Part shown: positions 52,804 to 60,682 of the stretch, piece by piece
Layout: each line of letters begins with the position of its first letter
How positions within the stretch are numbered: position 1 is the first letter of the stretch
NCBI GenBank assembly: GCA_019752515.1
Contig: JAIEMB010000013.1
Span: 1 to 60,682 of the forward strand
Direction of reading: 5' to 3'
DNA from: Alphaproteobacteria bacterium
GTDB taxonomy: Bacteria > Pseudomonadota > Alphaproteobacteria > UBA9655
DNA: 60,682 nt
Translations under genes and position numbers: made by a program
Notes under the pieces: model-generated
Databases searched by the model: none
The model's input: only the letters and a program-made list of their open reading frames with translations
What the model was told of the DNA's origin: nothing

Positions 52804-52925
52804 TCATACTAGATCGATATTTTGCCATAACTTAGAGTCTAGATTTAAGACCTCTGCATAAAGATCATTGCATAATTCATAAGACTTCCGACTAAAGACC
52901 CGGAAGGTAATTTTTAAGCTTTTTT
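52804..52925 (-). pseudogene. Short coding-like remnant
   Basis: On the minus strand an open frame of about 40 codons reads SLKITFRVFSRKSYELCNDL, then YAEVLNLDSKLWQNIDLV and stop. It has no start codon in range, and its composition looks protein-like. It lies between lanB and the IS3 element, next to the 23-base repeat at 52925-52947. I do not recognise the family; probably the C-terminal end of a lost gene. Confidence 0.3.
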
Positions 52926-53042
52926 TAACTCGAGTTGCGTTTAAGGGATGAGATATGTGAAAAACCATTAATAGTATGGCCCAGAGGTGGACCCGATGAG
53001 TTGGACAGATTAGCAGCAGAATTAAGCTATAGTCATGTTATG

Positions 53043-53897
53043 TTACGCTGCTAACCTTGTCTCTGAATGGGAGGCTTCCTTCATATTTTGTATTTTTACA
53101 TATACTTCATGAGGCGTTTGTCCGTCAAAGGTAGAATGAGGTCTGTGCCTATTGTAATGATTCATCCAATGTCCAATGAGAACCTTGGCGTGTCGGCCAT
53201 TTTCAAAGTTATTGAGATAAAGGCACTCATATTTCAACGAACGCCAGAGCCTTTCAATAAAAACATTGTCCATCCAACGCCCCTTGCCATCCATAGAGAT
53301 CTTAATCCCATGATCTTTAAGGATGTTGGTAAAAGACAGACTCGTATACTGACTTCCTTGATCCGTGTTGAAAATATCGGGAATCCCATACAAAGCTATG
53401 GATTCTTTTAAAGCCTGGACACAAAATTCCGTATCTAAGGTATTGGAAATACGCCATGAAAGAACCTTTCTGCTGTACCAGTCCATGATGGCAAGCAGGT
53501 ATAGAAATCCCCGCTTGATGGGAATATACGTAATATCGGAACAGCACACCTGGTTAGGCCGGTTAATAGTAAGGTCTTTGAGCAGATAGGGATAAATCTT
53601 ATATTGTGGATGAGGAAGGCTGGTTTTTGGAGCCTGATAGATCGCTTGCAAGCCCATTAGTTTCATCAAATGCCTGACACGCTTGCGACTTACCAGATAG
53701 CCTGAGCGCCTTAACTGGCGCGTCATCTGGCGGGACCCATAATAAGGCGTTGCCAGAAATTGTCCGTCAATCACTCTCATCAACGTCAAATTAAAAGGGT
53801 TTTCTTCCCTAGGTTTGTAATACCAGCCAGATCGGCTAACCTTCAGTAACCGGCATTGATGCACGATGCTTAAATTGCTATTTGCTGGGTCTATCAT
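53043..53897 (-). CDS. IS3-family transposase OrfB (integrase core)
   Basis: 284 aa. HTH_21-like start (LLKVSRSGWYYKPREENPFN), then the rve core with first Asp in CCSDITYIPIKRGFLYLLAI, second in FNTDQGSQYTSLSF and Glu in DNVFIERLWRSLKYE. All DDE residues are kept, and the end (HYNRHRPHSTFDGQTPHEVY) is complete. The start overlaps the orfA stop (ATGA), so the product is made by coupling or by frameshifting to an OrfAB fusion. Probably active. Confidence 0.9.
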   Translation of the reverse strand: MIDPANSNLSIVHQCRLLKVSRSGWYYKPREENPFNLTLMRVIDGQFLATPYYGSRQMTRQLRRSGYLVSRKRVRHLMKLMGLQAIYQAPKTSLPHPQYKIYPYLLKDLTINRPNQVCCSDITYIPIKRGFLYLLAIMDWYSRKVLSWRISNTLDTEFCVQALKESIALYGIPDIFNTDQGSQYTSLSFTNILKDHGIKISMDGKGRWMDNVFIERLWRSLKYECLYLNNFENGRHAKVLIGHWMNHYNRHRPHSTFDGQTPHEVYVKIQNMKEASHSETRLAA

Positions 53898-54208
53898 CTC
53901 TTTCCTCCCAGCAATCCCAATCGCCTGGAGGCATCGGCTAAAAAATCCTTCTCCACAGTTAATTGACTAATCTTGGTATGTAGCTCCTTGATCTCGGCCA
54001 CATGGTCATTCTGCTGCTTTTCTTGCTTGCCTGAAAAACCGGCCGTCATAGAGGCTATAGCTTCCTTCTTCCATCGATGAATGACCGTCGCATGAACCCC
54101 ATAGCGGGATGCTAATTCAGCAATCGTGGCATCTTCACGTATGGCTGCCAAAGCAACCTGGGCTTTAAATTCCGCACTGTGGTGCTTTCTTATCTTACTC
54201 ATTATCAT
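53894..54208 (-). CDS. IS3-family transposase OrfA (HTH)
   Basis: 104 aa. HTH_Tnp_1 domain (HHSAEFKAQVALAAIREDAT, then IAELASRYGVHATVIHRWKK) followed by a leucine-zipper coiled coil (AEIKELHTKISQLTVEKDFL) used for multimerisation. It is directly upstream of OrfB with a four-base overlap. It binds the element ends. Confidence 0.9.
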   Translation of the reverse strand: MIMSKIRKHHSAEFKAQVALAAIREDATIAELASRYGVHATVIHRWKKEAIASMTAGFSGKQEKQQNDHVAEIKELHTKISQLTVEKDFLADASRRLGLLGGKR

Positions 54209-54398
54209 AGTCCTTCTTCACTTTGGGCTATAGCTTAACTCACTGTCCGAACCTTGGGGGCCACCTCTGATCTTCATCATACCAGATGAAAAGAGGAGTG
54301 ATAGGAAGGCCAATGCTTTGAGTTAGGAAGGTCCGAGGAAGAAGATTTGAGCAATTTATTAATTTGCAATTAATAGCGTTGAATTCTTATTAACTTAC

Positions 54399-54503
54399 GG
54401 CTTACAGAAATTTCAGAAGGAATACCCAAAAGCAGAAGCCTATCTCATTTGCCCAGTAGATCGACCACGCCTCCTTAATCAAAAAATTCAGGTTTTACCT
54501 TAG
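54399..54503 (+). pseudogene. C-terminal scrap of a protein resembling DUF4143/AAA ATPases
   Basis: The frame reads GLQKFQKEYPKAEAYLICPV, then DRPRLLNQKIQVLP and stop. The pattern resembles the C-terminal end of DUF4143-type ATPases, where such segments precede the last strand. No upstream part is found; the IS3 element lies 130 bases away. The rest of the 295-base gap shows nothing recognisable. Confidence 0.4.
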
Positions 54504-54564
54504 CAGTTATTCCTAACACAATACTTACCTCGTCTAGTGCTAGAAAATTAAAATACGAAATGTC

Positions 54565-55716
54565 TTAGGAGACAAACTTATTGAACTTACTCCCAAATAA
54601 TTCCGCTGCTTGTCTTAAAGGTTCATCGGCTAAATGAGCATATCTGTGAGTTGTTGTTGCTTGCGTGTGCCCAAGCAATTTTCCAACAATACTAAGGCTG
54701 AGACCGCTTGATACTAGATGAGAGGCATGCGTGTGACGTAAATCATGAATGCGGACATTTTCTAGACTTGCTTCCTTAAGCACTCTTTTCCAAAAAGTTT
54801 TTATTTCTTGTAAGGGTGCCCCGCTTATCTTCCCAGGAAAAAGGTATGGAGATTCTCGAACAGTCATTTTTTTGAGATTATACAAAACCTCAAGCGCCCT
54901 ATCAGAAATAGGAAGATGTTCCTTCTTCTTTTGTTTTGTCAAATGCGCTGGTTTTGTCCAAATTCCTTTTTCAAGATCAAATTGATCCCAGGTGGCCTGC
55001 AATACTTCGCCCTTCCGTGCACCAGTTAAGATAAGGAATTTAAAAACGTAAGCGGTAATATGCTTTGGATAAGCTTCAAGGATGCCCCAAACCCTTTGTA
55101 ACTCTTCATCATTTAACCACCGATCTCGCTTTTCTTCTTGATATCTTTCAATACCAAGAACAGGATTGTCGGTTCTCCATCCCCAAGAAATGGCAAGCGA
55201 AAACATTTTTGAAAGCAGTGCTAAAACCCTGTTGGCTCGGTAAGGGGTAGCCTTTAACTTTAGGTGAAGAGTTTGAATTTCATGGAAGGTGACCTGAGAG
55301 ACCCTTTTATCCCCAAACGCCGGTAAGATATATTTATTGAGCATAGTTTTATCTTCATTTTGACTCTTTAGGCGTTTTCGTTCAGCATGTCTCTCAAAAT
55401 ACTGAGTTGCTAACTCCTTCATGCGCGGAGAAGCCATTTCTGCCTTTTTTTGCTCCATGGGATCTTTTCCCTGAACAACTTGGCTTAGGTATTTTTTTGC
55501 TAGGTCTCTTGCCTGTTCAGCAGTAATTTGCCCATGAACTCCAACTTTTAATCGTTTTTTGATATAAGCTGTATTTCTATATTGGATGCAATAGGTTGTC
55601 CTTCCACTAGGAAGGACAACCACTCCAAAACCTTTAAGTTCAGTGTCCCAAAATATTAAGGTTTTTCTAGAGTGAGGTATTATACTTTCTACGAATCGTT
55701 TTGTAATTTTAGACAT
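54565..55716 (-). CDS. int: Tyrosine recombinase (integrase)
   Basis: 383 aa in the P4/DUF4102 integrase style. The N-terminal arm-binding region (FWDTELKGFGVVVLPSGRTT) and core-binding SAM-like domain (about 95-190) precede the catalytic domain. Catalytic residues: Arg in LTGARKGEVLQATWDQFD, H-x-x-R in IHDLRHTHASHLVSSG, His in LLGHTQATTTHRYAHL with the Tyr in that segment. It integrates and excises DNA at tRNA 3' ends. The tRNA-Arg 3' fragment lies 228 bases upstream, the expected place for an attachment site. Complete and probably active. Confidence 0.9.
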   Translation of the reverse strand: MSKITKRFVESIIPHSRKTLIFWDTELKGFGVVVLPSGRTTYCIQYRNTAYIKKRLKVGVHGQITAEQARDLAKKYLSQVVQGKDPMEQKKAEMASPRMKELATQYFERHAERKRLKSQNEDKTMLNKYILPAFGDKRVSQVTFHEIQTLHLKLKATPYRANRVLALLSKMFSLAISWGWRTDNPVLGIERYQEEKRDRWLNDEELQRVWGILEAYPKHITAYVFKFLILTGARKGEVLQATWDQFDLEKGIWTKPAHLTKQKKKEHLPISDRALEVLYNLKKMTVRESPYLFPGKISGAPLQEIKTFWKRVLKEASLENVRIHDLRHTHASHLVSSGLSLSIVGKLLGHTQATTTHRYAHLADEPLRQAAELFGSKFNKFVS

Positions 55717-55944
55717 CAGGCACTCCCCTATAATTGATATTAGCTTGGTGATAACATGTAGCAGATTGAGAAGAGAGTGTCACCATACTTGAAAATTATT
55801 GTCTCCACATTGTCACCAAGAGGAGGAGAATTAATGAGATTTAACGAGAATTATTGAGGGGGAACGAGAAGTAAAAATTCATTTAAAAACAATGGAAACG
55901 CCAGAAAAACGAGCAAACAAAAGAAAGCTCAAAATATAATATTG

Positions 55945-55994
55945 CCTGACTACGGATCAGAAGGCTAGGAGTTCGAATCTTCTCGGGCGCGCCA
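55945..55994 (+). other. 3' half of tRNA-Arg(ACG): attachment-site remnant
   Basis: The 50 bases contain an anticodon arm (CCTGA, loop CTACGGA with ACG anticodon, TCAG), a variable loop AGGCT, a T arm with TTCGAAT loop, and acceptor end CGGGCGC followed by GCCA. The 5' half (expected GCGCCCG and D arm) is absent: upstream sequence does not pair. This is what remains at the far end when an element inserts into a tRNA gene by its 3' half. The intact tRNA should be at the other end of the element, outside what I can recognise in this window. Confidence 0.75.
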
Positions 55995-56073
55995 GGAAAA
56001 AACCTCAGTTTTCCCTTTGATGAGTATCTTATTCACTCACAATAACCATGACGAATAGATGTGCTACAGTAAT

Positions 56074-56283
56074 TTAGTTGGTATACCCAACTTTAGTTTT
56101 TAGAGGATCTGAATATACCGGCTCTCCTGAAAGAGCAGCACAAGAAAGGGGCGTGATAAATTGAGCACCCCCTGAGGTTAAAATCACCCGCACGCCTACA
56201 TTTTCACGCTTAAGCAAGCGAATGAGTTCCAGACTTTTATAAGCAGCAATACTTCCACTAATGATCAATAAAATATGAAGCAT
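56074..56283 (-). pseudogene. coaBC: coaBC (dfp) N-terminal fragment
   Basis: 69 aa: HILLIISGSIAAYKSLELIR, then RLLKRENVGVRVILTSGGAQ and FITPLSCAALSGEP match the FMN-binding start of the CoaB/CoaC phosphopantothenoylcysteine synthetase/decarboxylase (about 400 aa). After VYSDPLKTK it leaves the family and stops. The lost part includes the catalytic His and Cys. The break lies about 80 bases from the tRNA fragment, so element insertion or deletion probably removed the rest. CoA synthesis would need another copy. Confidence 0.75.
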
Positions 56284-56392
56284 ACCCTAACCTGACGGAT
56301 TAAGAATGAGGTGTTTACATGCTATAGGAGAGAAAGGAGGATGTCATTCAAATATTTTCTGTGTTTTATGAACCTCTAATTCAGACAAGAAA

Positions 56393-56417
56393 GAGAGAGA
56401 ACAGCGTGTTCCCTCTC
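56393..56417 (-). terminator. Terminator of the F-box-like gene
   Basis: Inverted repeat GAGAGAGAACA/TGTTCCCTCTC (one mismatch, GCG loop). Read on the minus strand the stem is followed by TCTTTCTTG, giving a rho-independent-like signal 30 bases past the stop at 56447. Confidence 0.6.
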
Positions 56418-56446
56418 AATCTCTGAGTGAGTTCTTGGCAAGAAGC

Positions 56447-58411
56447 TTATTTTTTGTCGCTTTTGCCGTTACCGCTAGACTTAGGATCTTTTTTCTTTTG
56501 TTTCTCCGCCTGAGATCTCATTTTAGCAATTTTCTTTTCTTGACCTCTGAGTTTGAACCTCTTGAAAACTCCCTTTTGCATCTTCGCTAATACATCAACA
56601 TAGAGGAGAACGATATCTTCATCTAAAGAGTTAATTTCCTCCTGGAGAGTTTTATTGCTCCGCATCCTCTTAAAAAATTCATCTGGAATAGAGCCAAGCT
56701 CAACTTGAAGAATAGGCAAAAGAAATTTCAGATTTTGCTCATTTTCCTCATTATCAGGAAGGAAGACCGTTGCTAAGGACGCATCAACCTTATCAAAATT
56801 TCCCTGAAGAATATCAAAGGCGGCCTGCCTTGCATAAAGATGTGATCGATGGATTAAAATTGGTGTTTCTTTTTCATCGAGAAAAACCTCTAAGGTAGGC
56901 TTATCCCCCATTTGAGCTTTTAAAAGCTCAAGGCATTCTTGAACTTGGAGAATTTTTTCAGGATTATTCTCTTTTAAAAGATTATCGACGAGGGCTAACC
57001 GAAAGAGAAAACAAACAGGCGAGTCCACAGGTGTGCTCTCTAAGAGCATATTGATAATTTCATTAGCTTTTCCATATTGTCCAAAATTATAATATTCAAT
57101 TACTTTATAAAATTTCTCTCTTAATGTTTTGGGAGTTTTCAACATATCTTCTTCTTGCAAGGGAGGTATTTCTTTGCATTGCAACTTGTACAATGGACCA
57201 AGAACGTCATTAAAAAACTCAAAAGCAGTCGTCTGAAGGGATAAAGGGAGACTAAGTACATATTGTGTAAACTTTCGCATTTCCTCCAAATCTATATTAA
57301 CTCCTATTCTGACATCGCTTGTATCCAAACAAGTTAATTCGTCTTCCAGAGTACCAAACGTTTTTTTTAGAAGACTTGAATCATCTGTAAATTTGGACCA
57401 AAGCACACAAGAGGTTACGGCTACTCTTGTTTCATAATTTAGAAAGAGGGATGAAGTGAGGAGGTAAGGGGCATCTGGAAGGTCGTCGTCACCAGCACCA
57501 TATGTATTAATAAACTCTAACATTCTTGCTTTAGCCCCTTCATCCCCACTGAGAGCGAGAAGCTTTAAAGCCTTCATGTGTTTGTGGATAGAGGATGTGT
57601 GCTTCTGACTATCTTTTAGAGTCAGAAATTTAGCCATTTCAAAGGGTGTACGCTGAAGAATAGACAGAAGATTCTGTTGAAGAGCGGGGACTCTTTCTAG
57701 AAGACGGGCAGCAATTCCAACGGTTTTCATATCCTTCATCGGACAAAGATTCATGAAGATTCTGCACAAAAAATCATGACATTCGGGAACTTGAGTGATG
57801 GCCCCTGCCCAATCATCTAAAAGTCGAATCGAATCAGGCGGAAGATCTTCTCCCCTGATTTCGGCACCTTCGGCAGGGCGAAGGTTCAAGGGTTGGTATG
57901 GAAAACGGGAGGCTACTTCACTTAGCATCCAGTGAAGAGTAAGTGGATGCAAAAGAGAATTTCTTAAATCCATGGGTGTTATCGTCTTTGCGCTTAGATT
58001 TTTTTGTATGGCCTGTTTTCTTTCATAAGAGATTTGATGCCATCCTTTGCACACAAGCTCAGCTTTCAGCGTGGTGTTGGGATCAAGGAAACAACAAATG
58101 TGACCTAGGAGAGATTTGCCTAAGAGAGGTAGTGAGTTGGTAGGGAACTCTACAAGTGGATCTGTAAGCGTCTTAGGAGCTCCCAAGGGCATAAGCATAT
58201 GTTCAATCCGAGTAGATTCAGGATCTGATGGAGAAGAGACCGGCGTCAGGCTTGATTTGGTCCTTTTTTTCAAAGCACGAAATTTACTTAAAATAGATGG
58301 CTTTTTGTTATCGCCATCTTCACCCTGCATGGCATAAGAAGAATCAAAACTTGACAACGCTCCTAAAATAACAAGCGCACTTACGGACGTGCTTAAACCT
58401 TTTTTTAACAT
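56447..58411 (-). CDS. Secreted F-box-like protein
   Basis: 654 aa. Signal peptide: LSTSVSALVILGALSSFDSS with YAM (cleavage around residue 27). After a basic Ser/Pro-rich linker an F-box-like segment appears at about 92-130: LPLLGKSLLGHICCFLDPNT, then TLKAELVCKGWHQIS, with the L-P, I/L, and V-C-K-x-W pattern of F-boxes. The remaining 500 residues are helical, with no recognised repeat. The tail is very basic (KKIAKMRSQAEKQKKKDPKS). F-box proteins recruit targets to eukaryotic SCF ubiquitin ligases through Skp1, and bacterial ones are host-directed effectors. Here the Sec-type signal peptide means it would need a further export route. Terminator follows. Confidence 0.65.
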   Translation of the reverse strand: MLKKGLSTSVSALVILGALSSFDSSYAMQGEDGDNKKPSILSKFRALKKRTKSSLTPVSSPSDPESTRIEHMLMPLGAPKTLTDPLVEFPTNSLPLLGKSLLGHICCFLDPNTTLKAELVCKGWHQISYERKQAIQKNLSAKTITPMDLRNSLLHPLTLHWMLSEVASRFPYQPLNLRPAEGAEIRGEDLPPDSIRLLDDWAGAITQVPECHDFLCRIFMNLCPMKDMKTVGIAARLLERVPALQQNLLSILQRTPFEMAKFLTLKDSQKHTSSIHKHMKALKLLALSGDEGAKARMLEFINTYGAGDDDLPDAPYLLTSSLFLNYETRVAVTSCVLWSKFTDDSSLLKKTFGTLEDELTCLDTSDVRIGVNIDLEEMRKFTQYVLSLPLSLQTTAFEFFNDVLGPLYKLQCKEIPPLQEEDMLKTPKTLREKFYKVIEYYNFGQYGKANEIINMLLESTPVDSPVCFLFRLALVDNLLKENNPEKILQVQECLELLKAQMGDKPTLEVFLDEKETPILIHRSHLYARQAAFDILQGNFDKVDASLATVFLPDNEENEQNLKFLLPILQVELGSIPDEFFKRMRSNKTLQEEINSLDEDIVLLYVDVLAKMQKGVFKRFKLRGQEKKIAKMRSQAEKQKKKDPKSSGNGKSDKK

Positions 58412-58823
58412 ACAATACCCTCATAAATCGTGTTGATTTGTTGACCAAACTACAGTGGAAAAACAGGAGAAATGTATGAAGATAAGCTTTTAATGTCAAG
58501 AGAAAAAGAAGTTGCTTTTATGCAACTGTCAATTTAAAAATGTTATCGTTGAAGGAAGCTCACGCTCTCTTTTTCGCCGTTTGATAAATGAGATCATCTC
58601 TTCTCAGTCCTACGGCGATAATAAAAATTTCAATTTCTTTTTTGTTAATTTTGAGCCAATTGCAGAATAAGTAAAACGAGCGAATTTATTTTTGCAAACC
58701 CGGCAAAAAAGCTTAAAAAACAATAGAAAACCTTCTGTAAATGTGATTTACTTGAAAGTGGTTAAACAACAAGAAAACACAACAACAGAAGGTCCTTATA
58801 TGTAAAACTTATCGCGACATTGG
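58412..58823. other. Intergenic region without recognisable genes
   Basis: The 412 bases hold the promoter of the F-box-like gene at the left and the leader of the transposase gene at the right. AT-rich; I see no frame, strong hairpin or IS end. The transposase element's left end should be in here but I could not match it to sequence beyond 59933. Confidence 0.35.
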
Positions 58824-59933
58824 ATGAGAATACAAGCCTCTCTTTTTCCTTGGCTGCAGGAAGAGTTGGGGCCTTTGAGTGAAAAACAACAGCAATTGGT
58901 CACCGTATTGGAATTTGCTCGCGTTGAAGACTTTGTCAGGAATTACTATGGATGTGTGGGTGCCCCTGCTGTGGACCGTCAGGCGCTTGCCCGAGCCTTT
59001 GTTGCCAAGGCTGTTTACAACATTAGCACCAACTCTCACCTCAGGGATCGGCTGTTGTGTGACAAAGTTTTGCGGCGGATTTGCGGGTTTGACTCAAAAG
59101 GAGAAGTTCCCTCAGAATCTACCTTCTCTCGGGCTTTTGCTGAGTTTTCCGAGAGCGCCTTGCCAAACCGTATTCACGAAGCCTTGATTGAGAAATATCA
59201 CTCTGAACACTTAGTAGGCCATATTTCACGGGACTCAACAGCTGTTGAAGCGCGAGAGAAAGTATGCGATGAGGCCAAAGAAAAAGCAAAAAAGAAGAAG
59301 GTCGCAGAGACTGCTAAAAAAGCTCAAGGGAAAGCCAAGCGGGGTCGTCCCAAACGTGGTGAAGAGCGAACACCAAAAGAAATCGAAATCACAAGATTGG
59401 AACGTCAAAAAACCATGACACTCAAAGAAATGCTGACCGATCTTCCCACAGGGTGCGACGTGGGGACAAAGCGAAACAGCAAAGGGTGCCAGATAAGCTG
59501 GAAAGGATATAAGCTCCATATTGATACGGCCGACGGTGCTATTCCCATCAGTTTTATTTTGACATCAGCCTCAGTCCATGACAGTCAGGCAGCGCTTCCT
59601 TTGGCGACCCTAACGGCTCAACGGGTCATAAATTGCTATGACCTGATGGATGCAGCCTATGACTCAGAGATTATTCGTGAGCATAGCAGCTCGCTTGGGC
59701 ACGTTGCTCTTATTGATTTTAACCATCGGAGTCCCAACGATACACGAGAATTTGCTCCTCATGAAGCTCAACGTTATAATGAGAGGAGCACGGCTGAACG
59801 CGTGAATGCACGCCTTAAGGATGAATTTGGGGCTCGAGTGATCTTTGTTCGGGGGCCTCAAAAAATCATGACTCATTTGGCCTTTGGTCTTATTGCTTTG
59901 ACAGTTGATCAGCTGATGCGGGTTGTTACTTAG
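58824..59933 (+). CDS. DDE transposase with DUF772-type N-terminus (IS5/IS1182-like)
   Basis: 369 aa, uninterrupted. The N-terminal InsH/DUF772-like domain (FVRNYYGCVGAPAVDRQALA, then CGFDSKGEVPSESTFSRAFA) precedes the catalytic part: Asp in HISRDSTAVEAR, Asp in CYDLMDAAYDSEIIREH and Glu in ERSTAERVNARLKDEFGAR. A Lys-rich insertion (KAKKKKVAETAKKAQGKAKR) is between the first and second Asp. All three catalytic residues are present, so it may be active. I could not identify the terminal inverted repeats by eye, so the IS boundaries are not given. Confidence 0.85.
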   Translation: MRIQASLFPWLQEELGPLSEKQQQLVTVLEFARVEDFVRNYYGCVGAPAVDRQALARAFVAKAVYNISTNSHLRDRLLCDKVLRRICGFDSKGEVPSESTFSRAFAEFSESALPNRIHEALIEKYHSEHLVGHISRDSTAVEAREKVCDEAKEKAKKKKVAETAKKAQGKAKRGRPKRGEERTPKEIEITRLERQKTMTLKEMLTDLPTGCDVGTKRNSKGCQISWKGYKLHIDTADGAIPISFILTSASVHDSQAALPLATLTAQRVINCYDLMDAAYDSEIIREHSSSLGHVALIDFNHRSPNDTREFAPHEAQRYNERSTAERVNARLKDEFGARVIFVRGPQKIMTHLAFGLIALTVDQLMRVVT

Positions 59934-60097
59934 GTCAGAGTAAAATCTCTAAAAAACGTCAGCATATTAGGGAGTTTTTGGAGCTTATAGGAGAACTATG
60001 TTTTTAAATTGAGAAAATTCAATATGAATGTGTAAAATATAATTATACTTTTGTAAAAATGGATTTTTATACAACATAAATTCAAAAATTTTTGAAT

Positions 60098-60464
60098 TCA
60101 GGGGGCCTTGCTCCCCACTCTAAAAAATAATTCTGCAATTGGCTCAGGATTATCTTTCAGAGAACAGCTCTCGTATTCATTTCCGTTCTCATCAATTAAC
60201 GTCCAATCAGTGGTATTTATGGCATTTTCACGAACATAACGAAAAAGCATCGCAAGCAATACTATGCAGTTCACTTTGGCTTTTGATTTTTTGATAAATT
60301 TGTGGAAGCGACATTCTCATAGCAGCCCCACGTGCAACTATTTCTTGTATTGTGCCTACTGCTTCCTTAATAATGTCCAACAACTCTTGCTCTTGCAGGA
60401 TCTTAAATGACTTAGCAAATAGAAGTAATGCAATCCTTAGAGACTTCCGCTCTGTATGGTCTTG
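60098..60464 (-). pseudogene. Decayed gene in two frames, unidentified
   Basis: Read leftward, a first frame (60464 down to 60228) gives HTERKSLRIALLLFAKSFKI, then LLDIIKEAVGTIQEIVARGA and stop. A second frame (60250 down to 60098, 50 codons) gives MLFRYVRENAINTTDWTLID, then ENGNEYESCSLKDNPEPIAE. Both look protein-like, and a single frameshift around 60230-60260 would join them. The second part alone could be a small gene. I do not recognise the family. Beyond 60464 the window shows nothing coding. Confidence 0.4.
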
Positions 60465-60682
60465 TTACAAATTCAATAGCACTTCTTTCAATAACAACAT
60501 GCCATACACATTCATCATATATACTTCATTGATTTTTAGATTTGGTTATGTTTTTTTGTAAGAAGAATGGCTAAGATTTTATCAGAAATTTGGTAAGTCA
60601 CTCTATTTAAACCTGAATAAGTTCAGATACAAGTGAGACAAAATAGAAGTTGTTGTGGGTTGTGAAATGGAGGGTAAAGCGA

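Larger units (their letters stand above)
52982..54269 (-). mobile_element. Intact IS3-family insertion sequence
   Basis: Ends CAGAGGTGG (52982) and CCACCTCTG (54269) are inverted repeats, continuing imperfectly through GGACAG and TTAAGCTATAG on both sides. The element is about 1.29 kb and contains orfA and orfB without lesions. I could not make out a clear target duplication. It looks recent compared with the other IS copies here. Confidence 0.8.

Noticed and set aside
54565-55716. The integrase as a defence or toxin-system gene
   Set aside because: Its residues and tRNA neighbour fit an ordinary element integrase.
55945-55994. A complete tRNA gene
   Set aside because: No D arm or 5' acceptor strand can be found upstream, so only the 3' half is present.
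60352-60561. 69-aa plus-strand frame at the window end
   Set aside because: Low-complexity Asn/Ser/Phe composition; the minus strand shows better coding patterns in the same place.
1-60682. CRISPR array, rRNA genes or a prophage structural module
   Set aside because: No regularly spaced repeats, no rRNA motifs and no capsid, portal or tail genes are seen; the repressor and integrase alone do not make a prophage.

Overview
The window looks like an accessory region of an AT-rich, host-associated alphaproteobacterium. I infer Holosporales/Rickettsiales-like, because it combines a Ti-type relaxase module of the kind found on Rickettsiales integrative elements, many secreted eukaryote-interaction-type proteins (LRR, F-box-like, nuclease, protease, lectin-like), ProP-type MFS carriers, the 3' half of an alphaproteobacterial-type tRNA-Arg(ACG), and heavy IS decay. 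No ribosomal RNA or housekeeping operon is present to fix the taxonomy.

Layout. 1-1758: IS debris (a frameshifted IS481-type element with inverted repeats, a Tn3-type fragment and a second IS481-type tail). 1802-6667: a secreted beta-trefoil-like protein, a membrane-anchored HTH/NB-ARC/TPR STAND protein and a PLD nuclease. 6936-15897: small-molecule genes (cupin, methyltransferase, three MHS-type MFS carriers, esterase, LysR regulator), plus a LuxR-type autoinducer-binding protein without a DNA-binding domain and an XRE/S24-like repressor. 16049-17220: an IS4-type pseudo-element. 17393-32167: a decayed gene with a DnaA-N-like start, then mostly secreted proteins (two LRR proteins, a probable deaminase-fold protein, a trypsin-like protease, a NUC-type endonuclease, a metallo-beta-lactamase-fold hydrolase), a second STAND paralogue and a DUF1016 protein. 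32527-41463: conjugative module with a 2373-aa relaxase-helicase-primase, an oriT-like hairpin, TraC/TraD-like proteins and two small membrane coiled-coil proteins. 41543-43515: IS630, IS1 and IS110 remnants.

43831-52755 is the highlight: a class I lanthipeptide locus with a 68-aa Cys/Ser/Thr-rich precursor carrying a YDID leader motif, full-length LanB, LanC, an ABC exporter without a leader peptidase domain, and two JmjC/cupin-type Fe(II)/2-oxoglutarate oxygenases. The precursor and exporter are transcribed leftward. A translationally coupled oxygenase-LanC-LanB operon runs rightward from the same intergenic region. LanB/LanC should install thioether rings, the oxygenases probably hydroxylate the peptide, and the exporter secretes it; the leader protease is missing from the window.

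52982-56283: an intact IS3 element, a tyrosine integrase and a 3'-only tRNA-Arg fragment that looks like an attachment site, next to a truncated coaBC. 56447-60682: a secreted F-box-like protein, an intact DDE transposase and a decayed gene. The relaxase, integrase and att-like tRNA fragment suggest the lanthipeptide locus travels, or travelled, on an integrative element whose other end is not recognisable here.
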